Source: Echinometra lucunter (taxonomy: Eukaryota; Echinodermata; Echinoidea; Camarodonta; Echinometridae). From it: 64,000 nucleotides of DNA. Positions 34,271 to 45,321 of this stretch are shown here, one piece after another. The translations under genes and the position numbers were made by a program. The notes beneath the pieces are model-generated. The model saw only the letters and a list, made by a program, of their open reading frames with translations, searched no databases and was not told the DNA's origin. The stretch covers positions 23,793,089 to 23,857,088 of the forward strand of contig CM057169.1 of assembly GCA_029962745.1 (NCBI GenBank), given 5' to 3'. Each line of letters opens with the position of its first letter. The stretch's first letter is position 1.

Positions 34271-36074
34271 GGTTGTATTGAATACATTTGAAAAAAAAAC
34301 AACAAGAACAGACAGGCTGAAATGAGTGTTGGATGTAACAGTTCGTTTCGAGCAAATCATTGCATTATGAGATGATTTTTCAGGGATTTTTTTTTTATTT
34401 TGCCATGCCTAACGTCTTCTTAAATTTACTTTTGTTGTCATTTTGCAAATTTAACATACATCTTTGATTAATCAGCAGTCAAAATGGGTGACACGATTTG
34501 ACTATGTATTTGACATGTATTTTTGTCCATAACCAGTGAACAGTGATTACGACATTCGTTTTGTAAGAATTCATAAGATCCATGTTGTCACTGAATATTC
34601 TTGAAGGCCTTTTGGAAAAAACATGACGCTTTTTACGTCAAGACCAAAGGGTGTTAATATTTGAATACATGCTTAGTTTAAGCGTCAACATCTTGAAATA
34701 TTTTTGTACTCCAAGCTTTATGAAACTTGTGTTACTTTGCATGCTTAGAGTGGAATGTCTGTCATGAAAAGAAGGAACACTTCTTTATAATGACAACAAT
34801 CTATTTGATCAGGAGAGACTGCATATGTTGACATCTGTACTAAATTCTGTTTCCTTGTTTGCTGACGCAATTGTACGCGTGCATAAGCATATGGTTTTTA
34901 ACAGCAACAATATCTATAAGTGTCAATTGATACATGGATATCTTTCATGCCTGAGGCGCAAATACTCTAACTCGCTAAGGATGAACAGTCGGCTCTTCAA
35001 ACATCTGCAGTTGTTTACAAAACCAGACACAGAAGAAGCACCACCTATTACGACTACAAAACAAAGTGAAGGAAATAAATTGCAAAGCTATAAAAGATAT
35101 AGACTAGGGATTTTGAGATAATACCGTCTGGTAAACTGATTTCCAAGCAACAAGACAAGTAGTACATGCTTTTGAAATTACGACCGGATGATTCTCCCTC
35201 GTTAATATACCGGAAAAGAAACGTCTGCCTCTCCTAACGGTTTTCCAGAAAATTATCATACCTTTATCATAAAGACTCACCAGGAATATAATTATATTAT
35301 CATTTCAATATTTCCCTTTTCGAGGCATATTGCTGAGGATAAGATGATTCTTTTTTTTTCTTGGATTTCTGCTTAGTAACCAAGTAGCGTGGTGTTTCAT
35401 GGTATGTTAGTCCGTATATGCGCTAGTTGTGCACGAGGCTTCATTGCATTTGCTAATCGATTTTTCTTTAAATACCAGACAAGAAATTAACTTTTGAATG
35501 TACATGTATGACAGATTAAAACAGAAACGATTTTACAGTAATCCGATACACCCGATAAACCCGAGGCATTCAGCTGCTCGGAGATTGAAGATACACATTT
35601 CATGCATTTTCCTTTTGTATTTTAGTTGCACAACTTCATATTCCATGAAGGAAATTAATTCTTGGCCTTAAGCTGTCAAGGAAATGCACAATCCTTAAAT
35701 CCATTGCCAAGTTTGTTTTCCTGACACAAAAAAATATGTTCAATGCAAATATATATATTCCATTTGAACAATATTTTCCTTCTGTCAGTGAACGTGCTTT
35801 GGTGAAATATTTTCTGTAGCGTCTACCGTATTCTTACATGGAAGGGAACAGAGAGTTATTGTAGAGAAGCTTCATGACAATATTGCACAATGTCAAGAAA
35901 CATAATCAGCTTACCTTGGGATTACGTATGGATTGTTTGAGTTATGATATTTCGTAAGTTAACTTCAGCTTCTGGGAGACTGAAATTATCCTTGCGATGT
36001 GGAATCCAAAGTCACTGACATCAGCATTCAATGCTAAATGTTGTCATGAACATTTAGTGATGATTCTGAAATAT
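34271..36074. other. Non-coding, nothing firm
   Basis: AT-rich sequence. The frame 34825-35121 (+, about 98 codons) looks slightly protein-like but has no recognised domain and no convincing splice-site pair. Confidence 0.4.
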
Positions 36075-36295
36075 CGATAAACCCTCTGTATAGACTATAG
36101 AGGGTCGATGACCGATCCCTGAGGGATGCCACAAGGCGAAGGAAATGACTTAGTGATAGTGTCAGTGACGTGTATAACAATCCCAACCTTACTAGATACT
36201 ATAAGCGCAAAAACCTTTGATGCCGTATTAATGTTCAGCTTTTCAACACATTGACGTGATCAATGGTATCGAACGAAGCGATGTAATTAAGTAAG
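36075..36295 (-). pseudogene. Fossil CR1/Jockey-type LINE reverse transcriptase fragment
   Basis: Two signature blocks survive on the minus strand in the right order. The first (about 36258-36287) reads SFDTIDHVNVLKS, the AFDTIDH motif of domain A-like palm sequence in CR1/Jockey-group reverse transcriptases. The second (about 36089-36129) reads CGIPQGSVIDPL, the GVPQGSVLGPLL motif. The intervening ~130 bp have stops and at least one frameshift, and the spacing is shorter than in intact elements, so sequence has been lost. Nothing upstream or downstream is readable. It is a different clade from the L1/Tx1-like copies at 19488 and 62180. Confidence 0.75.
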
Positions 36296-36896
36296 ACTTA
36301 AACTCCTTCATAAACTTTTTCGGCTGCTAAAGGATCATTCTTTCTTTATTTCTTTTAAGCGCTACTATGTTTTGTTGAGTAAATTGAGCGCTACGATACT
36401 TCATCTCACCTGAGCATTGAAACGATTAGTTTATTTGAATTCATTTCAATGGGAAGGTCGATCCTTCCTATAAATACCTTCGCATGAGATGTGATGTGCC
36501 TTAAGGTTCGTTATCACAGGTCAATACCATCCCGTTTTTACGTAGGTGCATAATAAAAAGAATCCAATCATTTTATTTTCACATCTCTTAATACAAACGC
36601 AATGTACAATAAACAGATAAATGAATACAATCAGAACAACAGAACAAAGAAATATCATGAATGAATGCGTGAAAAAGTGATCAAGTGATGGTGTGAATGT
36701 GAGGGAGGAAAAGCAAAGGCCATTCACATTTCAAGGCTACTCCTCGTACTTTTACATATCTTACTGACACAAATAATATATAAGAATAAAAATAGCAAAG
36801 CTACCGAACAAATTACAACACAAATCGGTTCATGATAACTTATGGCTGTTCCTGATTCCATGCATTAATAAGCCCTTATTATTGTTTTATACATAA
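36296..36896. other. Non-coding, nothing recognised
   Basis: Unassigned AT-rich sequence between the fossil reverse transcriptase and the tRNA-like element. Confidence 0.4.
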
Positions 36897-37107
36897 TAAC
36901 ATATACAACAGCTTTGGCAACTCTCGTGGAAATAAATACATGTGAGACATATTGAGAGAATAATAGCATAGCATGAATCAAAGTTCCCAAGAGCTGGCCT
37001 ACCATTTTTGGAATTTTTGCAGAGGTTGAAAAAATGTCTCCGCCGGGAATCGAACCCGGGCTTTTGGCGTTCATAGCCAAAGTTGCCAAAGCTGTTGTAT
37101 ATGTTAC
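36897..37107 (-). mobile_element. tRNA-like sequence between ~25-bp inverted repeats
   Basis: On the minus strand the anticodon-arm-like TTGGC-TATGAAC-GCCAA and the T arm CCGGG-TTCGATT-CCCGG both fold correctly (37042-37081), and a T run follows shortly after. The expected 5' acceptor and D arm are missing. In their place is AACATATACAACAGCTTTGG then CAACT, whose inverted copy lies at 36898-36922 on the other side of the unit. So a truncated tRNA or SINE head is embedded in a small inverted-repeat structure. It is not a functional tRNA gene. Confidence 0.55.
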
Positions 37108-37257
37108 CTGATTATATATGCAGTTAGTGCAGCCGTTCTCGAACATGGGGAGTTAACAACAAAATATATCTCAAGATATAAAGAAATTCCTCCCCAAGAA
37201 AACTGTTTTGATACAAATGCATTGACGGGTTGTTGAGTGAAAACTTGGTTAGGATAA

Positions 37258-37281
37258 CCCCCCCCCCCCCCCCCCCCCCCC
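37258..37281 (+). repeat. Poly-C run of 24
   Basis: Twenty-four consecutive C, among the longest of at least fifteen C or G runs of ten or more in this window. Confidence 0.95.
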
Positions 37282-40279
37282 ACATCTTGTTTCTTCCTTT
37301 TTTCCTTTCAAAAAATTACTCGGCGCCTTCGGTGAGCATGGTGAGTGCTTTCTTTGTTATTGAACTCCATATCAATAACATAATGGGGAACTAAAAGCGC
37401 AGCTTGATTTTCTGAACGTTGGATGAATACACCTTTATAAAATACAAGGAATATACAGACATTTACCATGTATTAACTCTGTATAAGTGATGAACACTGA
37501 AAACTTATCTTTATTGCTCTTCTTCTTTTACTGCGATTACACCCTTTGTCTTTGAAGAAATGGACCATATGTTTAGAGCACTTATCAGAGGGAGAGAGAA
37601 TATTCAAAAAAGAAACACATCTTACTTTTCAGCCATTCCGTTCCTTCATCGATTTGGGTAACGAAATACTGTAAGGTATATAGAGAATGAATTAGCTCTG
37701 AAAAGCGATGAAACACCGCTACCTTGTTATACATTTATTTATTCGACGTTGCTCTATAACGCAGTGAATAAACTAATTAGGGGGGAATGTCTTTCCAGTT
37801 AGGAAATGTTTTCTACCTGTCTTTAAAACAATTTACCCTTCTCAGTGTATCATATGATTCATATATTGTCTCTTTTATGAGACAAAAAAGTTAAGGAAGT
37901 AATATTTTTCAAAATTCTTGCATATCCACGCAAGAATTCTTTTAACCCATAAAGATAAACGGTCCACAAAAAGTCTTTATTCTTCTCTTTGATACGACAG
38001 ATCATACTACGCATTGGTTTTGCCTAAGGATGAAAATCAAGCCATGATACTACACCAACACAAATTTGCATTAAGCGGGGTTACCACAAACCTTCTTGGG
38101 AGAAATGTTATCAAAGCATGCGAAGCCGTGAGAAGCAAATAAGTCGGTTAGAAATCAGAGGCATGTCCAGAATGTGAATTTGGGAAGGGAGGAAGAGACA
38201 CAGCTTTAGATTTGAATGTGTAATAAATTTTTATGCAAACATATGGTTAATTTATTTTACATCCATACCATCATTCATTATTTCTATTCAGAGAAATTGC
38301 AGCAGATGGAGAATGTTAAACCTTCACTTTCTCATACCCATGCATCTATCATGTCTATGGCAAATAAGCTAGTTGTATGATTAATATGGAGAGAACAGAC
38401 TGCATTGTAGACCATAAAAGCACAGTTGACGTTTCAGTTTTTCAAACGCCCTGGAGCCCAACAAAGACATTTTTGGATTTGAAAATCACCACAATTGTAG
38501 GAAAGTTTAACTGATTATTTTTTTCTTCATTTTAATCATGAAAACCAAAACCCTCGGGCTGTTTTCACTAGGCTTAATAGCAACTTTCCTTCGTAATCAT
38601 TACACCTTTTGATATCTTTACTTCTGGCAGTTATCACTTTTACTTCACAATTAAAGTAACCTTTATGGAAAAATAATTTTTACTTTAATCAATGAAAACA
38701 GAAAACAATGTCTTCTTTGAAATTGCTTTTCTCCCGTAGGAATGAGCCTATAATGCTTCAATAACAATCCTGACTTGTTCCAAGAAATGCCCGAAGATAA
38801 TCTACAGGAATCTGGTGAGGAAGAAATTCACCTATTTCAAGACAGAGATGACAATGAAATGCTATTATCAAACAAATAGGTGTCTAGAAATGTTGACTCA
38901 ACGTCAACAATAAACTAGTTACATCACCTTTTTTTAACTTTGGTAGGATTTGATAAAACCGCAGTGTGTGACTGGATAAAGGAATCAGGTATTTTTGGAG
39001 GTCGGTCGATGATACGAAATTAAAAAGCAGGTTGAACGAACCAGGCATTTTTACTTCTGTTTCAAAAACATCATACGACCACTTAACTTAAAGTGAACTT
39101 TACCACACAATTTATTGGTCCATTATACTTTTGTGTGTATGTGTGTGTGCGTGTTTTACTTTTAGCTTTGTTTTCATCAGATGCCATGATTGGATGTATG
39201 CTGCATTAAGCTGTTCCATCAACTCGAATGATGATCCAAAGAAAATGTGTAACAGTAAAATCATTATACATGTTATACATGATAGAATCTTGGGGGAAAA
39301 AAGGAGATCATTTTCCACTTCTTCCAAATTATAAATGCAAATCACAGACCCTTCGCTAAGGGGTAAACCCATACACTATGAATCAATTATGACAACGATA
39401 TTGTGCCAATCAATTATGGTTTCTATCAAGATGACTCTCTGCTTGATGCTGCATTAACCCCAGTGCTTGAAATCTATATCCTGCCTGAAGCAACCAGTGG
39501 TATATATACCATTGTTTTTCCCATCCCTCTTCATTGCTCCTTTCTTCTTAAACCGTAACATCATCACACACACCCACACACAAACGCACACACAAGCTGT
39601 CAATGCAAAGGAACAATTTGTCTTTATTTCTTAAAGTAGCCCTGCTAATCATATAAATACATTTTCTCTTTAGATGGACTATTCTGCAATATACAGCATA
39701 AAGTTTGAATGTACATAGAATATAATGTTTATGCCATAAACACTATCGTCTATGTACATTGAAACTTCTTTAAACCCCCAAGTTCTGTCTTTTTTTCACA
39801 GGAATATTTAAGCTTACAAATTACGTTTCAAGTCAGCGTCAGTTGGGGCTTATGGTTAGATAGTAAACAATGGTCCCAACCAAGATACTGTTAATATTTA
39901 TTTTAAAAGAGGCTCTGTCTCATTTTTATTCAAAGTTTCAGCGAGGAACCATTTGGTGGTCTGTAGGAATGTATCAACGAACGGATACTGGTTCAAATGT
40001 CAATAGAGAGAGCTTTGTCATCAGGTCATTACATGGCTCAACGTGACGGCAATACAAAGGAAATACGGTGTGCAGTACTTGAAACCTTATCATTCTCGCC
40101 TTGAATTTTTCCAACGCATTTCCTTCAGTGCCCCCCCCCCTCCCCCTCCGACCAACGATGCCCTTTCCGTGTTGCAAAGCAGCAGCAGCAGCTAAGCAAA
40201 CCGAGTGGAAGAAGAATATCATTCATTTCAATAAATGACGACGTAGATCGAAAATCAAATGATTGCTTCAGACAGGCCT
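37282..40279. other. Non-coding, one hairpin
   Basis: AT-rich with no gene recognised. A CA-rich run lies at about 39563-39595 and the 65-bp hairpin at 39702-39766. Short GT-rich sequence at about 39130-39150 explains the mirrored frames there. Confidence 0.45.
39702..39766. repeat. 65-bp hairpin, ~30-bp arms
   Basis: AGTTTGAATGTACATAGA on the left pairs with TCTATGTACATTGAAACT on the right, and the inner parts GTTTAT and ATAAAC pair around a 3-nt loop, with an internal mismatch zone. It could be a remnant of a tiny inverted-repeat transposon; the very short loop argues against a standard microRNA precursor. Confidence 0.8.
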
Positions 40280-40525
40280 TGTGACCAGGTATATAATAAT
40301 GGTTACTTGTACAGAGCTCAATTCCGTCCTGTTCACGGTGCTTTAACTTATCACCCCGGTCACAGCCGCTTCTCCAAAATAACTAGCGCTCAAGCATCGC
40401 AGGTAACTATTCTGCCTGGGTAGAGAGTGGCCAATGTAGATTAGTATCTTGCCAAAGCATATTAGTCCTAGGCTAGGATTCGAACCCCGTACCTCTCGAT
40501 CTGCTGGCAAGAGACTTTAATGCAC
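40280..40525 (-). mobile_element. tRNA-derived SINE, minus strand
   Basis: The minus strand carries a B box GGTTCGAATCC (plus strand 40476-40486) preceded by GAGGTACGG, then a body including CTAATATGCTTTGGCAAGAT and GCGCTAGTTATTTTGGAGAA, and further on GTGACCGGGGTGATAAGTTA. The A box is poor. The limits are approximate because no target duplication was identified. It faces the next SINE head to head. Confidence 0.65.
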
Positions 40526-40544
40526 TACAACATGATACCAAGGA

Positions 40545-40770
40545 GGCGCTGTGGCTCAGTGGTAGAGCAGTGGTCTCGTAACCGGGAGTACCTGGGTTCG
40601 AACCAAGCGGATGCGCTAATGCCCTTTGGTAAGGTATTAATCCTCATTACCAAGTCCTTCGGAGGGGACTTAAAGCCGTCGGTCCTCTGGTTGCTTACTA
40701 ACAAGCATACACATGCTTTCTTAGCAGTCAGGTAAAATAACCCACCATTTAACCATTTAACCATTTAACT
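40545..40770 (+). mobile_element. SINE with a tRNA-Thr-like head and ATTTAACC tail
   Basis: The head reads GGCGCTGTGGCTCAGTGGTA (A box within) and then GAGCAGTGGTCTCGTAACC, with a CTCGTAA loop as in tRNA-Thr(CGT), and a B box GGTTCGAACC (40604-40613). The acceptor arms do not pair. The body contains CCTTCGGAGGGGACTTAAAG and CCGTCGGTCCTCTGG. The tail is three tandem ATTTAACC units (40744-40769), a usual sign of SINE retrotransposition. The frames 40520-40735 (+) and 40525-40764 (minus) are translations of the SINE. Confidence 0.8.
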
Positions 40771-42450
40771 TCTACACGTTATATGTTATTCATCCTATTC
40801 ACCTAAACCAACTCGTTATCCTGCTTATCACTGTTACGTTATCTCTGGGTCTGAATTGATATATATGACTTTTGAGCTTCATATACGCAGTGATATTAAT
40901 TATTTTTGCCTTGAAAACATAAAAAAATATGCATCACATGGTCAATTTGATTTAAGTTTAGGATCGGACTTAAGGAAGCGTTCTCTTTTTATTTTACCTT
41001 ATATCGTCACACTATGTTCTCTTCGCCTTCTTTCCTTCGTTTTCCGGGACTCCCTCTCTCGCTTTTTTGTCACCATGCAGTTAAATCTGAAATACCGCAT
41101 TCTTCTCTACTCCTTTCTTTCCTCTTTGTTCCCTGGTTCATATTTCCTAAAGTGTTTAAGTTATGATATTCTGTTCTTTTTTTTAGCTGACTTGATTACT
41201 ATTACTTTGTTATATATTTGTATATCTTTATATTTTTAAATTTTGTATAAATATATTTATGCTTTTATTATAAATAGCACCCAATTCAGCTATCGAGATG
41301 CGATGTGTTGTGCATAATGAATTACTTTCAATTCAGTGTAATTTAATTCAGTTCTCCCAAACGCGACTAAAAAGTGCAGGTCATAAGTCATTAGTCATAA
41401 ATCATAAATCATAAATCATTACTCATAACTCATAAGTCATTCATTCAATCATAAGTCATTTGCATTTCATAAGTCATTATGGCAGGCCGGTTACCAACAA
41501 ATAAGAATGATCCTCGGGACCACCTTAACAACAAATACTAACTATCTGTAGGGCGTTAGTCAACCCTTGGTACAATCCAAACATCTTCCGTTGTTGCTTC
41601 GGGCGTGGGATTGTTCCAGGGACACCTTGTGTGGATAATTCTTTAACGGCCTCCCTGATGTATATCATTTTGTATATTAATATCCGCTAAATTTGTTATT
41701 CCATGTCTATCCGTCACCGGGGAGAAATTAAATCGTATTTCTTTTGCAGCTCATAGACTACACGAAACTCGAGTCGCAAAAAATAGTGGCTCATATCTGC
41801 ATTGCATGATGACCATGATGACTAGAAAAACACATCAAAAAGCGGTAAATGCATCGAAAATAGGCAGTCGTAAAAGATTCATTTTATTCCTGTCGCAGTG
41901 AATAAAGTACTTAAGGCGGGTGAGGCGTCATACAAACTTTAAAAAACGATTTAAAGTCATATATTTAAATCATAGTAAGCGCCATGTAGGGCACAGAAAA
42001 ACATAAATGGATCTTGCAAATACTTGAGAAAAAATACTGCACTCTTGCATTGTAAACTATCTAGGTTTCAATTGTTCAAATTACCTTCCCCTCCCCCCCC
42101 CCAAAAAAAAAATGTTTTTGCGTCACAAAAAGTACATGCAGTCGCTGAAGCATTATTGAGGAGGTTGTCGCACCAAATCGGCGGCAATTTGGTCTCACAT
42201 CATGAACATTCATATGTTTATGAAAAATTAGTTTATAGCGCATACTCTGTGTGCAAACTCTGCAAATGGCACAGACACAAAATTAATACATCTTTCTTCC
42301 TAACTGAAATTATAATTTTGATAATGCGATCGGTTTCATTTATGCATAAATATGCAGCAGTGGAATACCCACATGAAAGTCGACTTGAGGTCTGGCCAAC
42401 TCAAGTCGGCAGACTTCAAGTTGACAACGGATCTTAGAAATTTAACGAGC
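40771..42450. other. Non-coding with a CATAAGT-type minisatellite
   Basis: The 127-codon frame at 40856-41239 (+) is hydrophobic and Leu/Phe/Ser-rich as expected from T-rich sequence and shows no domain. A minisatellite lies at 41380-41480. Short poly-C/A lies at about 42092-42110. Confidence 0.4.
41380..41480 (+). repeat. Degenerate minisatellite, CATAAATCATAAGTCATT type
   Basis: About ten imperfect tandem copies of a 7-9-bp unit (TCATAAA, TCATAAG, TCATTAG, TCATTCAT). Confidence 0.85.
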
Positions 42451-42965
42451 AAATACAGTATAGGCCGTAATGTATGGTTGCCTGTTCAGTTGTTGAACGA
42501 TTATTGCCAGAGTTATTGTTTATAGGTCAAACATTTGACTTGAAGTCATTAGTGGCTATTGTTTGGTGACCCAGGGGTATCGCTTCCGTTTGAGTATTTA
42601 ATTTTTGTAGGGGCGGATGGAAGGGACTGGGAACAATGAAAATGATCCATCTTTTATCAAGGCTCACCTGGGGTTGCTTTTGAGGTCAATAAGCTAATTT
42701 GAAGTAACCGATAACTTACCAAAAGTTGACTGCACGTTATCAGATTTGTTGGTGTAGATTAAATCTAAAGTGTCCCGCTTTTTTCCTGTCATTTTTGAGG
42801 GGTACATCTCGGGTCAGACTGACCTAGAATTATTGTTTAGGTCAAACTAGAATTATTGTTTAGGTCAACTTATCCACGGCTATAGTATTTGGTAACCCAT
42901 GAGTATCACTTCTATTTGAGTATAATGAACAGGCAGCCACACATTACGGCCTATACTGTATTTCT
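42451..42965. mobile_element. Mariner-like MITE, ~510 bp, with internal duplications
   Basis: The ends TACAGTATAGGCCGTAATG (from 42454) and CATTACGGCCTATACTGTA (to 42960) are inverted. If TA is the target duplication, the terminus begins CAGT, as in Tc1/mariner elements. The inside contains a direct tandem repeat of GAATTATTGTTTAGGTCAA (about 42829-42871) and a longer diverged direct repeat (42549-42602 versus 42879-42925). No transposase frame. Confidence 0.7.
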
Positions 42966-43572
42966 AATCACTACCATTTTTCTTCTAAGAGTGAATAGAG
43001 AGTTCAACATTCAGTGTTCAGCAAACTGCACACCTAACAAGAAGAAATACATCGAACAGTAAACATACACAGTAATTTTCTCTCTCCCATAGATAGTATA
43101 TGCGGAAGCTGTGTAGATTACGGAAATCTCTACGCCAAGGAGATATTTATTTACATTTTAATGCACACCGGGACTTACATCTTCTTAGAATCCTTTTGTA
43201 ACAAAGCAAAGGCTATATATATATGTTTACCTACATTCCAGGGTAAAAAACATTTTCTTAGGAAGTACAGGTGACGGCAGTGGCGTAGAGATGGTCCGGA
43301 TATTGACGGGCATAACAGCCTCACTGGGGACATGATCCCGGTAATATTCGTTGGAAGAAATTCACAACGAGAAAGTAATATCATCGTACAAAAAAGATCA
43401 TGTCCAATGGAGAATGCAAACATTACACTGAATTACTTGCGTAAAGCTTGTTCATATATGAAGCGCTATTTTTAAACTTTTTATGCTAAACGGCGTCAAA
43501 AAAAACAGATAGTAAACATTTTGTGTTCTCCTACGTACTGCCCTCCATAATATCATAAGACACTTAGCATGC
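42966..43572. other. Non-coding, lone hAT-like end
   Basis: Unassigned. GGCAGTGGCGTAGAGATGG at about 43277-43295 resembles the hAT termini at 2526 and 14765, but I found no partner end or duplication. Confidence 0.35.
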
Positions 43573-43809
43573 TTAGGGGTTGTTGCGAGAAAGTTGACAT
43601 CATTTGCAATTCCTCAAAATCAGTCCAAAATCTTGAGATTAATTGTAGATTCGCAATTGATCGCAACTTACAGTCAATCCTGTTGCAATAACAAGTTGCC
43701 CCTGATATAAATATCACGCGTAAGTCTTGCAATCAATCGCAAATCAAGCGCCAATTTACAATTGACTTGCAGTTGATCGCAACTGAACTTTCTTGCATTA
43801 CCCCCCTTA
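43573..43809. mobile_element. PIF/Harbinger-like MITE with TTA duplication
   Basis: TTA at 43573-43575 and 43807-43809 flanks an element starting GGGGTTGTTGCGAGAAAGTT and ending AACTTTCTTGCATTACCCC plus CC. A 3-bp TTA duplication is typical of PIF/Harbinger elements. The inside is rich in variants of GCAATTGATCGCAACT and CTTGCAATCAATCGCAA in both orientations. Confidence 0.7.
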
Positions 43810-44079
43810 GATAAAGAGGCTCTTTGCTGTGTCACTCAATGCATCCTCACTTACCAGTCATTTGGTACATATAAAAAAGCGCAGCCTTTTCGTTTTTATT
43901 TTGCTTTGTTGATTGTTTTGAGTTACCGCTTAGCGGTTACCGCTGCCTGTCTGAACGAACTTTACAGCAAGTTGCTTCATTGGTTGGATTAGCATAGGTA
44001 ATGACGCAATGGAAGTAGCCCCTTGTGTCAAACAGCATTATAAACGGTATGATGGATAATATGCGTAATGGTATTACTG

Positions 44080-44421
44080 TTAAGCATAGTTTTCACGGGC
44101 ACGCGAACGTTTTGTGAAGGTGGAGAATGTCGATATTATGGCAAAGTCCAGTGTTGGCATTTTATGCTCCAAAAATTCGCATAACTTGCAGGGGGTTCGG
44201 AATCGTCTCCAACTGTTCGTTTTTTTTAGTTCGGCAGAATTTCAAAAAAGTTTGAAATTTCCTCTTTCCTGCATCCCGTGAACTATTGACGACGCTTCCG
44301 GACCCCCGCCCAAGTTTTGTGAACTTTTGGAGCATAAAATGCGAATGCTATTGGACTTTGCCATTATTTCGACAATCGCATGCTTCGCAGACGTTTGCGT
44401 GCCCGTGAAAACTATGCTTTA
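44080..44421. mobile_element. PIF/Harbinger-like MITE with ~150-bp arms and TTA duplication
   Basis: TTA at 44080-44082 and 44419-44421 flanks an element (44083-44418) whose ends are AGCATAGTTTTCACGGGCAC and its inverse. The arms extend inward through GGCAAAGTCCA and GCATTTTATGCTCCAAAA to almost half of the element. No coding capacity. Confidence 0.82.
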
Positions 44422-44570
44422 GGAGAATCGTGCTCGTTCTGTCGTATAGTCATGATAGTGAGAACACTCTTCAGCCATGTTCAGATATGAGGCGACGAAT
44501 CCTCAAAACAAATCCCCGCAACATTTTTAGTGTTCAGATATGGCGCGACAAACCACCCCACTTATGATAA

Positions 44571-45062
44571 TAGGGAGCTTTAGATACGCGACGCAGCTCA
44601 GACGACGCGGCATCTTGGCAAAAAACGTTGTTGTGCGCATGCGCGAGACAGCTCTTTTCCAATCCATCCTGCGTCGTCTGTTTTGTACGACGGTTCTGGG
44701 GAGCGTTTCATGAAGAGTTTTGTCGGGGATTTTCATTGACTAATTTGCTTTCAGCCAATCAAATGCGAGGATTTTCAGTAGCTTATAACATTTGTTGGTG
44801 ATTTTCACCTACAAAACTCTTCATGAAACGTTACCCTGGGGCCAGTTTACCGTCCTCCCCAATGAGCGACGCGAGACCTTTGTTGACCCTTTTTATGACG
44901 TAACAATGGTTCATATTTGAGCGCTCGCGCTTTGTTTGATTAACTGCGTCCTCCCCAAACCTAAAGCCTCTCTGCAACGCGACGCGAGGAAAGAGGAGAA
45001 CGTAAGTCAACTCAGCAAGATTCCGCGTCGTCTGAGCTGCGTCGCGTATCTAAAGCTCCCTA
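44571..45062. mobile_element. Middle MITE of the nest (family B)
   Basis: It starts TAGGGAGCTTTAGATACGCG and ends with the inverse CGCGTATCTAAAGCTCCCTA. The arms run on through ACGCAGCTCAGACGACGCGG. A TA duplication is possible. The inside is CpG-rich (GCGCATGCGCG, GAGCGCTCGCGC). Frames 44527-44736 (minus) and 44936-45169 (+) share the peptide PRRLSCVAYLKLP only because both read the inverted arms. Confidence 0.85.
44698..44836. mobile_element. Inner MITE of the nest (GTTTCATAA-end family), copy 3
   Basis: The left end is GGGGAGCGTTTCATGAAGAG and the right end CTCTTCATGAAACGTTACCC. The core AGCCAATCAAATGCGAGG then TTTTCAGTAGCTTATAACA matches the copies at 8623 and 18984. As the innermost insertion it is the youngest of the three. 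Confidence 0.85.
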
Positions 45063-45321
45063 TTGAAAGCGGGTTGACGTGTCAACTCTCAAATAAGCAA
45101 GAGTTTTGTCAAACGTTGCGCAAACAAACTCATGACAACATACTTTGCGCTAACTTTTTAAGAATTTGATTGGTCCACAGCTTTTTGCAGTCAGGCGACA
45201 AAAAAAAAATGTCTCCTGCCTCGGCGACATTTTTTTTTTTTTTCGCATCATACCCCATTGACTTGTACACTAAAAATATTGCAGGGATTTGTTGCGGGGG
45301 TTTGTCTCCTCATATCTGAAC

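Larger units (their letters stand above)
44479..45321. mobile_element. Outer MITE of a three-level nest (family A, copy 1)
   Basis: The ends are GTTCAGATATGAGGCGACGA and the near-inverse ending CTCCTCATATCTGAAC. The arms continue through CCCCGCAACA and TTTTTAGTG. The right part reads GTCAACTCTCAAATA, CAACATACTTTGCGCTAACT and a poly-A/T pair around CTCCTGCCTCGGCGACA. The same order is found in the second copy at 57569-58070. This copy is interrupted by family B (44571-45062), which is itself interrupted by family C (44698-44836). Confidence 0.85.

Noticed and set aside
40545..40620. Functional tRNA-Thr gene
   Set aside because: A and B boxes and the anticodon loop are present, but the acceptor stem does not pair and a SINE body with a tandem tail follows.
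40856..41239. 127-codon hydrophobic open frame that looks like a membrane protein
   Set aside because: Hydrophobicity follows from T-rich DNA. There is no regular segment spacing, no splice context and no known family.
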